DNA of 8,027 nucleotides from Clostridiales bacterium (GTDB lineage Bacteria; Bacillota; Sulfobacillia; UBA995). How positions within the stretch are numbered: the first letter of the stretch is position 1; every line of letters starts with the position of its first letter. The notes below the pieces were generated by a model. That model was given only the letters and a program-made list of their open reading frames with translations, was not told where the DNA came from and did no database searches. The stretch lies in the NCBI GenBank assembly GCA_003517845.1, contig DOZU01000102.1:1-8027 (forward strand). The letters run 5' to 3'. Positions 1 through 5,284 of this stretch are shown here, piece by piece. The position numbers and the translations under genes were made by a program.

Positions 1-51
1 GGCCGTCTTGTAGCAGATGCCATTGGCGCACGCCCAGTCCGATAGCTTCAT
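1..51 (-). CDS. tnpA: IS607-family serine transposase TnpA, N-terminal fragment cut by window edge
   Basis: Only the first 17 codons are inside the window. They read MKLSDWACANGICYKTA from an ATG at 49-51. This matches the start of IS607-family TnpA proteins, which typically begin MKLSDWA-xx-x-GI-x-YKTA and form a MerR-like helix-turn-helix ahead of a serine recombinase domain. In that family the protein binds the transposon ends and catalyses strand exchange through a serine; the catalytic part would lie beyond position 1. The start codon overlaps the stop of the upstream acetyltransferase gene as ATGA (48-51). No good Shine-Dalgarno sequence sits directly before the ATG, so translation may depend on coupling to that gene. 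Cysteines at residues 8 and 13 sit where other members usually have a charged and a serine residue. The identification rests on a short but distinctive motif. Confidence 0.8.
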   Translation of the reverse strand, partial: MKLSDWACANGICYKTA

Positions 52-773
52 GGCAATAATATGCCACTGAAGCCCCCAGCTTTCAATAAAGTATTCACCA
101 GTTGCGATCCCTCCCCTCCGGTGGCTGTATCGTTCAGGCTGAGCGTCATGCGGCATAGGACGGCGTCGAGTATGCGGAACTCGACGTCGGTTGCGAATCC
201 ATGGCGCAAATACCAGCGATAGGCGGGCGACTCGGGCACGGTGGTGAGGCTCAGGCCGCGGTAGCCCTGGGCGGCAGCCTTGTCCTTCAGGAAGGCGAGC
301 AAGCGATCGCCATAGCCGCGGGTCTGCGCGGCCGGGGACGTGGCGATCAACTGCAACTCCTGGAAGCCAGGCCGCGGCGAGAAGGCTGCGGTCACAGCCT
401 TCCAGCGGTCCGGAGCCCAGGTCCGGACCTCGCCCACCAGTTGACGGAGGCCGTTCCACCCCAGCGTCCAAACGAATTCGCCCCCGAAGCGCACCAGCGC
501 AAGGTGCGAGCGGAAGGTGAGCCGGGCTGCAGCATCGGTCAGGAGCGCGGCCGACACCAGCGCGCCATCGGCGGCAAGCCCGTACCAGCGGGCATCGGCG
601 GCCGACCCGTAAGCGCCGTACGTCATCCTGGTGGCTGCCGCCGCGAACCGGCGGGAGACGAAGACGGCACCCCGGGCCGGCGAGTCGGGCACCGGGTCCA
701 CGAAGGCACTCCAGAACACGGCCCTGGCTTCCGCTCGCCTTGCAGGCGTAAGTAGTTCGGTCGGCTCAGCCAT
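48..773 (-). CDS. GNAT-family N-acetyltransferase, C-terminus probably altered by IS insertion
   Basis: The 241-residue product carries a C-terminal GNAT fold. Motif A spans roughly residues 138-165, with the acetyl-CoA pyrophosphate loop TRGYGD at 151-156. A motif-B-like segment follows (AYRWYLRHGF, 184-193), where the Tyr-x-x-x-Gly-Phe pattern is typical. GNAT enzymes move an acetyl group from acetyl-CoA to an amine, but the substrate cannot be predicted here. The first ~100 residues are less diagnostic and include FWSAFVDPVPDSP. The ATG has a good Shine-Dalgarno (GAGGAG, 782-787) 8 nt upstream and lies 22 nt after the Yip1-like gene, so it is the last host gene of the operon. The final ~20 residues come from AT-richer DNA next to an IS607 transposase start and are probably not original. 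The catalytic fold seems complete, so the protein may still work. Confidence 0.78.
   Translation of the reverse strand: MAEPTELLTPARRAEARAVFWSAFVDPVPDSPARGAVFVSRRFAAAATRMTYGAYGSAADARWYGLAADGALVSAALLTDAAARLTFRSHLALVRFGGEFVWTLGWNGLRQLVGEVRTWAPDRWKAVTAAFSPRPGFQELQLIATSPAAQTRGYGDRLLAFLKDKAAAQGYRGLSLTTVPESPAYRWYLRHGFATDVEFRILDAVLCRMTLSLNDTATGGEGSQLVNTLLKAGGFSGILLP
68..85 (-). repeat. Small imperfect hairpin near the IS607 end
   Basis: On the minus strand this reads TGAAAGC-TGGGG-GCTTCA: six base pairs (TGAA plus GC against GCTTCA) with one bulged A and a five-base loop. No U-tract follows, so it is a poor terminator candidate. It lies about 17 nt before the tnpA start and could be part of the transposon end or a translational control element, or be chance. 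Confidence 0.3.
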
Positions 774-781
774 GACCTGAT

Positions 782-787
782 CTCCTC
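782..787 (-). promoter_or_regulatory. Ribosome binding site of the GNAT gene
   Basis: GAGGAG on the minus strand, 8 nt before the ATG at 771-773. It fixes the start of the acetyltransferase and lies in the 22-nt gap after the Yip1-like gene. Confidence 0.6.
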
Positions 788-795
788 GCTTCGCT

Positions 796-1377
796 TCAGA
801 AAAAGGCAGGGAGAAGCAAGCCGACTACCAGGGCCAGAACCGCCAACGCCAGGAACAAGACCAGGATCAAGGAAAGGAAGTAGATGAGCACGGCCCGGCC
901 GGTGGACGTGACGAAAGTCTCACGCAGCGCCAGCACGCTCAGCACGATCACCCAGATGCTCAAGGCCGCCGTGCCCAGCGCGTTCAGTGCCATCCCGGCC
1001 GGCCCCAGGGTCACCCCCAGCAAGGCAAAAGGTGCCTGGAAGACGGACGGCACGTTGGCCAGAGCCAGTCCCGATAGCAGTCCCCGAAAGTTGCCCCGCG
1101 ACCCGAGCAAGCGGGCCACGCCGTAACCTATCCCGGCCTGGACGAGCAGGAGGAAGCCTCCACCGGCGATCGTCGCCAGGGCAAGGGGTGCCGGTCCGCC
1201 CACCAGGTCAGCGTTATGCGGCGCGGCGACCGCCGACGACCAGCCGGTGATGGCCGCGACCATTGCCAGGACGATCAAGGCCGGACCAAGGGAGCGCCCG
1301 TCGCCGACCTGGCGGAGCATGTCCCTCGGGCGCGTCAGGATCCCGACAACCATCTCTGCAAAGCCAGGTCCCATCAT
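796..1377 (-). CDS. Yip1-like multi-pass membrane protein
   Basis: With the start chosen here, the product is 193 residues and very hydrophobic. It has about five predicted membrane segments (roughly residues 31-50, 65-90, 100-125, 133-152 and 163-190). The short amphipathic N-terminus contains ILTRPRDMLRQV, which resembles the 'P-x-x-x-L/F' lead-in of bacterial Yip1-domain proteins. The VIVLSVLALRETF segment near 144-155 also fits that family. Bacterial members have no firmly established function. The reading frame is open to an ATG at 1398 and a GTG at 1395 that overlap the sppA stop, but those have no Shine-Dalgarno. A clear GGAGG at 1383-1387 lies 5 nt before the ATG at 1377 and 8 nt before the next one at 1374, so one of these is the likely start. 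The family call is from the topology and N-terminal pattern, with no catalytic motif seen. Confidence 0.68.
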   Translation of the reverse strand: MMGPGFAEMVVGILTRPRDMLRQVGDGRSLGPALIVLAMVAAITGWSSAVAAPHNADLVGGPAPLALATIAGGGFLLLVQAGIGYGVARLLGSRGNFRGLLSGLALANVPSVFQAPFALLGVTLGPAGMALNALGTAALSIWVIVLSVLALRETFVTSTGRAVLIYFLSLILVLFLALAVLALVVGLLLPAFF

Positions 1378-1382
1378 CCGTT

Positions 1383-1387
1383 CCTCC
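1383..1387 (-). promoter_or_regulatory. Ribosome binding site deciding the Yip1-like start
   Basis: GGAGG on the minus strand lies inside the longer possible reading frame. It is 5 nt before the ATG at 1377 and 8 nt before the ATG at 1374. This argues against the longer start at 1398, which has no such site. Confidence 0.6.
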
Positions 1388-1391
1388 GCGA

Positions 1392-2306
1392 TCACCATCT
1401 GGGTAGCAGGTGGAGTTCAAGTTGCTGGCGTAACAGCAGGGCGTCCTTGCCTAGCAGCGCGACACTCACGCGGTCGAGCAGCAGCGAGGGGAAATGGCCC
1501 AGGGTCTGCCACCAGGGAACGGCGGGCAGGGTGATGTCTACCGGCTCGGGGTAGGCTACTCCCGCCAACTCGGCTGCTTCCTCGATGGCCAGGTCAAGAC
1601 CGCCCAGGCGGTCGACCAGTCCCAGCGCCTGGGCCTGTTGCCCGGTGAACAGCTCTCCCGTGGCTATCGCGCGCACCCGTTCGAGGTCGAGTCGGCGGCC
1701 CTCGGCCACCGCCTGGATGAACTGCCGGTGCAAGTCATCCAGGAATTCCTGGAGGATCTGCCTGCTCTCCGGGGTCAGCGGCTCCATGCCCACACCCTTG
1801 TGTTCGCCGGCCGTCAGCACCTCAGCCTGGATCCCCAGGCGCTCGTAGAGCCCTCCCAGGTAAATATGGCTCATGATCACGCCTATGCTCCCGGTAATGG
1901 TCCCCGGCTGGGCGACGATGCGGTCGGCGAACACGGAGATGTAGAGGCCGCCGGACGCGACCCCGTCCGCCATGGATACCACGACCGGTCGAGGGAAGTC
2001 GCGGATCAAGCCGCCAATCTCCTGGGAAGCGGCCACCGAGCCGCCCGGGCTCTCGATGCGCAAGACCACGGCGGCGATACGGGGGTCGGCCTCAGCGAGG
2101 GCCAGCAGCCGGCGGACGGCGGCGGGGGTGATGCCGGCTCCCCCGAGGACTGCTGCCGGCCCTTCGGCGATGCCTCCGGTCAATGTGATCACGCCGATAT
2201 TCCCCCGGACCAGCGCCCGCCAGTCCCGGGCGAAAACCGCCGACAGGATCAGGGAGCCTATCACCAGGACCCCGATTGCGAGCAATAGCCACCGGTTGCG
2301 GTTCAC
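1392..2306 (-). CDS. sppA: Signal peptide peptidase SppA (S49 serine protease)
   Basis: SppA is a membrane-anchored serine protease of the ClpP/crotonase fold that degrades signal peptides left in the membrane after secretion. It uses a Ser/Lys dyad. The 304-residue product has a hydrophobic N-terminal anchor at about residues 6-25 and a conserved ESPGGS turn at 85-90. The nucleophile lies in GVASGGLYIS (Ser118), followed by GTITGSIGV at about 135-143. The general-base lysine is expected in AGEHKGVG (Lys170). A TGELFTGQQAQALGLVDRLGG block at 216-235 is also typical. Length is that of the short Bacillus-type enzyme, not the double-domain E. coli form. The last ~40 residues, with PWWQTLGHF and SLLLDRV, may form a membrane-hugging tail. 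The reading frame extends upstream to an ATG at 2372, but that start lacks a well-placed ribosome binding site. The GTG at 2304-2306 has an excellent one and places the anchor at the very N-terminus. Confidence 0.9.
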   Translation of the reverse strand: MNRNRWLLLAIGVLVIGSLILSAVFARDWRALVRGNIGVITLTGGIAEGPAAVLGGAGITPAAVRRLLALAEADPRIAAVVLRIESPGGSVAASQEIGGLIRDFPRPVVVSMADGVASGGLYISVFADRIVAQPGTITGSIGVIMSHIYLGGLYERLGIQAEVLTAGEHKGVGMEPLTPESRQILQEFLDDLHRQFIQAVAEGRRLDLERVRAIATGELFTGQQAQALGLVDRLGGLDLAIEEAAELAGVAYPEPVDITLPAVPWWQTLGHFPSLLLDRVSVALLGKDALLLRQQLELHLLPRW

Positions 2307-2314
2307 CCGCTCCG

Positions 2315-2323
2315 CCCCCTCCC
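2315..2323 (-). promoter_or_regulatory. Ribosome binding site deciding the sppA GTG start
   Basis: GGGAGGGGG on the minus strand with an 8-nt spacer to the GTG at 2304-2306. The alternative ATG codons at 2370-2372 and 2358-2360 have only a distant GGAGG (about 21 nt before the first) or a weak GGGAAAG (before the second). Confidence 0.6.
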
Positions 2324-2399
2324 TGGCACGCTGGCGAGATGTGCCATAATTTGCCGTCATACACTTTCCCATTCTAGGCGGGCCGCCAGCTTTCCTCCC

Positions 2400-3362
2400 C
2401 TAGTCCGGCTGGGCAGCCCGCAAGGCGTCGAGCACGGCCTGGAAATCGCCAGGAACCGGCGCCTCGAAGGTGAGCCGGTCGCCGGTCCGAGGATGGCGGA
2501 AGGTCAGGCGGAAGGCATGCAGGGCCTGACCGCTCAGCCGGGGCAGCCCTTGCTTTTCCAGCAGGCGGCGGGCACCGCCGCCATACACGGGGTCGCCTAC
2601 TACCGGATAGCCGAGGTGCGCGAGATGCACCCGGATCTGGTGGGTCCGTCCGGTATCGAGCGACAGATGCAAGAGCGTAAACCCGGGCAAGCGTTCGGCC
2701 ACCCGGAAGCGGGTCACCGCATCCTTTCCCTCTCCCGGCGTCAACACGGCGAAGCGCTGGCGGTTCACAGGATGGCGCCCGAGCGGGGCACAGATGATCC
2801 CTTGCTCGTCCAGCACGACTCCGCGAACCAGAGCCAGGTATTCCCGGCCGGCCGCGCGATCGCGAAGTTGATGGGCCAGCGACTCGTGGGCCGCGTCGTT
2901 CTTGGCCACCATCATCAGCCCGGTGGTGTCCTTGTCCAGGCGGTGCACGATGCCCGGACGGTATTCATCCCCCAGGCTGGACAGGGTGCCACAATGGTAG
3001 AGCAAGGCGTTGACCAGGGTGCCGGCATGGTGGCCCGGCGAGGGGTGAACTACCATGCCCCGCGGCTTGTTGATGACGATGAGATCGTCATCCTCATACA
3101 CGACATCCAGTTGGATGCGCTCGGGCTCGGGGTCGACGGCGTCCGATGGCGGCACTATCACCTCGATCTGCTCGCCGCCGCGGATCCGATGGGCGGCGCG
3201 GCAGACCTCGCCGTCGACGGTGACCCAGCCCTCTGCCAGGAGACGGCCGGCGCGGCTGCGGGAGATGCCGAGTTCGGGGCAGGATGCGAGGTAAGAGTCG
3301 AGTCGTTCGCCCGCCCTCGCCCGAGGGACCAGCAGGAATTGAGGCTTGACCGGCCCGTTCAC
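2400..3362 (-). CDS. rluD: RluD-type 23S rRNA pseudouridine synthase (YlyB-like)
   Basis: The enzyme isomerises specific uridines of large-subunit rRNA to pseudouridine; RluD of E. coli acts on helix 69 of 23S rRNA. The 320-residue product has an N-terminal S4 RNA-binding domain at about residues 19-75 (ERLDSYL, then ISRSRAGRLL). The RluA-family catalytic domain follows. It contains INKPRGMVVHPSPGH at 97-111, the signature GIVHRLDKDTTGLM at 137-150 with catalytic Asp143, and DTGRTHQIRVHLAHLGYPVVGDPVYGG in the C-terminal half. The same frame stays open for another 149 codons upstream, across lspA, but that part is a shadow. The GTG at 3360-3362 overlaps the lspA stop as GTGA, begins just ahead of the S4 domain and has GGGG about 9 nt upstream. 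This lspA-rluD coupling is standard in Firmicutes. The usual downstream pyrR is absent. Confidence 0.93.
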   Translation of the reverse strand: MNGPVKPQFLLVPRARAGERLDSYLASCPELGISRSRAGRLLAEGWVTVDGEVCRAAHRIRGGEQIEVIVPPSDAVDPEPERIQLDVVYEDDDLIVINKPRGMVVHPSPGHHAGTLVNALLYHCGTLSSLGDEYRPGIVHRLDKDTTGLMMVAKNDAAHESLAHQLRDRAAGREYLALVRGVVLDEQGIICAPLGRHPVNRQRFAVLTPGEGKDAVTRFRVAERLPGFTLLHLSLDTGRTHQIRVHLAHLGYPVVGDPVYGGGARRLLEKQGLPRLSGQALHAFRLTFRHPRTGDRLTFEAPVPGDFQAVLDALRAAQPD

Positions 3363-3820
3363 CCGCGATTGCCCCGGTGAAGCAGCCACCCCACCAATAG
3401 CATCGCGCCGACGACGATCGCCGAGTCGGCGAGATTGAAGATGGGCCATACCCTGAAGTCGAGGAAGTCGGTGACGTGGCCTAGGCGCACGCGATCCACC
3501 AGATTGCCCCCGGTGCCGCCGAACTGCAGGCCGAGCGCCAATTGCAGGAAGGACTCCTCCTTCCCCATGCGGTGGCTGACAAACGCCAGGGCGCCCAGGG
3601 CCAGGATGCCGACCGCAATCAACGGGAGCCGCGCGCCTGGCAGCAACCCGAAGGCCGCCCCGGGGTTGAGGGCATGGGTGAGGTAGAAGGCTCCAGGGAC
3701 GACGGCCAACGATTCGCCGACCGGCAGCCAGACGCGAACCGCTGCTTTGGTCGCCGCATCGAGGACGAGAACCGCGAGCGCCGGCAAGGTGAAGAGCAAG
3801 CTTCCCCACCGCCTCCCCAT
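3359..3820 (-). CDS. lspA: Lipoprotein signal peptidase (signal peptidase II)
   Basis: LspA is an inner-membrane aspartyl protease that removes the signal peptide from diacylglyceryl-modified prolipoproteins. The 153-residue product has four hydrophobic segments (about residues 8-28, 65-82, 92-108 and 130-148). The conserved LNPGAAFG is at 51-58. The two catalytic aspartates are expected in GNLVDRVRLGHVTDFLDF (Asp118 of TDFLDF) and FNLADSAIVVG (Asp132), and both are present. The first-helix Asp in LDAATK (Asp21) is also conserved. The start is uncertain. The ATG at 3818-3820 has only a weak upstream sequence. A TTG seven codons later (3797-3799) would give a B. subtilis-like N-terminus, with GGGGAGG upstream of it. 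A strong Shine-Dalgarno at 3882-3890 instead points to an in-frame CTG at 3872-3874, adding 18 residues. The stop overlaps the rluD start. Confidence 0.93.
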   Translation of the reverse strand: MGRRWGSLLFTLPALAVLVLDAATKAAVRVWLPVGESLAVVPGAFYLTHALNPGAAFGLLPGARLPLIAVGILALGALAFVSHRMGKEESFLQLALGLQFGGTGGNLVDRVRLGHVTDFLDFRVWPIFNLADSAIVVGAMLLVGWLLHRGNRG

Positions 3821-3881
3821 TTCATCTCGTCGCCGGCCTGCGTTCGCTATGGGGACCGGCTTTGCCTGTCGCAGTTCGCCG

Positions 3882-3890
3882 TCACCTCCT
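3882..3890 (-). promoter_or_regulatory. Strong Shine-Dalgarno after DUF5665 with no ordinary start codon
   Basis: AGGAGGTGA on the minus strand begins directly after the DUF5665 stop codon and is the best ribosome binding site in the window. No ATG, GTG or TTG lies at a useful distance. The nearest candidate is CTG at 3872-3874, in frame with lspA and 10 nt beyond the GGAGG core. The 70-nt gap to the lspA ATG shows no stop in that frame. Confidence 0.55.
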
Positions 3891-4208
3891 TCACGGTCGC
3901 GGGGGCGACCGCGCTAACTGCTCTTCGACGATGCGGATGACCGCAGCGATGAATCCTCCGACCACCGGCAGATTCAGGGCTAACACCCGCTGGAGCAGGT
4001 AAAGCACCATTGCGCCGAGGATGGTGAATCCGATCGCGAATCCGACTCCTCTTGCCACGCCGGCGACGAAATTCAGCAGCACCATGCGCCGCGGTTGCTC
4101 CACGAGCGAGACGTAGTCCGCCAGCCTCGTCCGCTGCAACTGGTGCGTCAACTCCGTCAGCCTCAAGTTCAGCTGTTCGATGAGCCTCGAATTCGCGTCG
4201 TCGTTCAT
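3891..4208 (-). CDS. DUF5665 membrane protein
   Basis: The 105-residue product begins with a soluble, probably helical N-terminus (residues 1-40, with LIEQLNLRLTELTHQLQRT forming a likely short coiled coil). It continues with the sequence PRRMVLLNFVAGVARGVGF and GFTILGAMVLYLL, a Gly-rich hydrophobic stretch at about 43-75. A final amphipathic segment runs from 79 to 100. This arrangement, arginine pair then N-F-x-x-G-x-x-R-G-x-G-F, matches DUF5665, a Firmicute family of unknown function that I recall as often lying close to lspA and divIVA. The start overlaps the femAB stop as ATGA, so the two are probably translationally coupled; a G-rich stretch just before the ATG may serve as binding site. 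No enzymatic residues are apparent. A role at the membrane is inferred only from the hydrophobic stretch and the neighbours. Confidence 0.75.
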   Translation of the reverse strand: MNDDANSRLIEQLNLRLTELTHQLQRTRLADYVSLVEQPRRMVLLNFVAGVARGVGFAIGFTILGAMVLYLLQRVLALNLPVVGGFIAAVIRIVEEQLARSPPRP

Positions 4209-5281
4209 GTTTCCCCCCGGCGACGGTTGCCCCCGGCAATTCGAGCACGCAGCGCGCGATAGGCTGGTTCCGCCCGGGTGTACGTCCAGTACAGGAAGGG
4301 TCGGAACGGGAGGTCATACTCCCCCACGTATTCGGCGAGGGTCGCACCAAATCCCCGCTTGAATCGGTACAGGCCATATAGCGGGCCGGCGGGGTCGAGA
4401 TCGCCGGACACTCCCCGGAAGTCATACACGGTGCACCCCTGCTCCGCCGCCCACCTGATCATCGCCCACTGCAGGGCGTGGTTGGGCATGACCTGCCGGT
4501 GGCTATTCGAAGATGCTCCATACACGTACCAGGCAGTGGTCCCGAGGTGAAACAGGATCGTCCCGGCCAGCACCTCTCCTCGATATTCGGCGAGGAACAG
4601 ACGGGCGAGGCCCTTCTCGACCAGGCAATCCCAAAGATCCTGATAGTACCGGTAAGAGCGGATCCCAAAGCCGTCCCGCCGCGCCGTCGCTTGCAGCAGT
4701 CGGTAGAATACGGGCAGGGGTTCCGGCGTCGTGGCGGGACGGGTCGTCACCCCGCGACGCACAGCTAGATTCACATTGTAACGCGTCTTGGGCGAGAAGC
4801 CGGCCAGAATGGCATCCAGGGGGCGCTCGAGGGACAGGCGCATCACATGCCGCGGCTGCACCCCTTCGAAACCCTGGCCGCGACCGGCCGGCCGGAAACC
4901 GGCTTCCAACAGCAGGCTGGCGAACCGGGTGTCCTCGACCCCGGGGTCGACCTTGAGGAAAGCCAAGCGCTCGCTAACGGCAATCTCGCGGAGGCCGTTG
5001 ACCAGACACCCGAGGGCCTGGGGGCCGTCTACGACCGGGCCCCGGGGGGCGTAGCCCAACGCAAGTCCGCCCGGTCCGGGAAGGGGCCGCTTCAGGATCG
5101 AAACCACGGCGGTCCAGTCGGAGCCATCCCGCACCCCGTAGTGCCGGGGTACCCATCCGGTGCGGGATTTGAGTTCCCCCCAGGCGTGAGTCTGCAGCAC
5201 ATCGCCGCCCGGGGTGCGGGCAAGGTAAGCGGTGTAGCTGTCCCGGTCAGCGGGATGGCAGGATACGAACTCCTGGGCCAT
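4205..5281 (-). CDS. FemAB/FemX-family peptidoglycan aminoacyltransferase (GNAT-like fold)
   Basis: Fem-family enzymes use aminoacyl-tRNA to add amino acids to the lysine or equivalent side chain of lipid II, building the interpeptide bridge; other members act on small substrates. The 358-residue product has two GNAT-like halves. Key stretches are LQTHAWGELKSRTGW (29-43), APRGPVV (78-84), SPKTRYNVNLAVRRGV (163-178), WYVYGASS (251-258), MPNHALQWAMIRWA (265-278), YDFRGVSG (286-293) and GLYRFKRGFG with EYVGEYDLP (303-325). These are the conserved C-terminal signatures of the family. There is no long antiparallel coiled-coil arm like that of Staphylococcus FemA, so it is closer to the single-amino-acid adding FemX/MurM-like or generic 'peptidoglycan bridge' type. 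The start is 3 nt after the amidohydrolase stop with no clear ribosome binding site, suggesting coupling. The added amino acid and acceptor cannot be told from sequence. Confidence 0.87.
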   Translation of the reverse strand: MAQEFVSCHPADRDSYTAYLARTPGGDVLQTHAWGELKSRTGWVPRHYGVRDGSDWTAVVSILKRPLPGPGGLALGYAPRGPVVDGPQALGCLVNGLREIAVSERLAFLKVDPGVEDTRFASLLLEAGFRPAGRGQGFEGVQPRHVMRLSLERPLDAILAGFSPKTRYNVNLAVRRGVTTRPATTPEPLPVFYRLLQATARRDGFGIRSYRYYQDLWDCLVEKGLARLFLAEYRGEVLAGTILFHLGTTAWYVYGASSNSHRQVMPNHALQWAMIRWAAEQGCTVYDFRGVSGDLDPAGPLYGLYRFKRGFGATLAEYVGEYDLPFRPFLYWTYTRAEPAYRALRARIAGGNRRRGET

Positions 5282-5284
5282 GGC

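Larger units (their letters stand above)
1..100 (-). mobile_element. Left end of an IS607-family insertion sequence (boundary approximate)
   Basis: The region holds the start of an IS607-type tnpA and the bases before it. Composition changes sharply here. The DNA around 52-100 is AT-richer, with runs such as ATATTATT and ACTTTATT on the minus strand, while the acetyltransferase gene from about 105 onward is strongly GC-rich. IS607 elements have no conventional terminal inverted repeats and usually insert at a GG dinucleotide without making a target duplication. The exact junction therefore cannot be read from this sequence alone; G-rich stretches at about 110-122 are plausible target positions. 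The rest of the element, including any accessory tnpB gene, would lie left of the window. Confidence 0.6.

Noticed and set aside
1494..2288. Plus-strand 264-codon open frame opposite sppA
   Set aside because: It lies fully antisense to a well-supported sppA, shows no recognisable domain, and is explained by the lack of stop codons in GC-rich antisense frames.
2376..2388. GC-rich palindrome GGCGG-C-CCGCC between rluD and sppA as a terminator
   Set aside because: The loop is too small for the full stem, leaving about four pairs, and no U-tract follows on the minus strand.
2493..3380. Plus-strand 295-codon open frame opposite rluD
   Set aside because: It is antisense to the conserved RluD catalytic domain with low-complexity composition and no domain match I can recognise.
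3363..3809. Open frame extending rluD by 149 codons upstream
   Set aside because: It runs across lspA in another frame, is rich in Arg, Gly and Pro without family similarity, and the S4 domain begins only after the GTG at 3362. It is a high-GC shadow frame.
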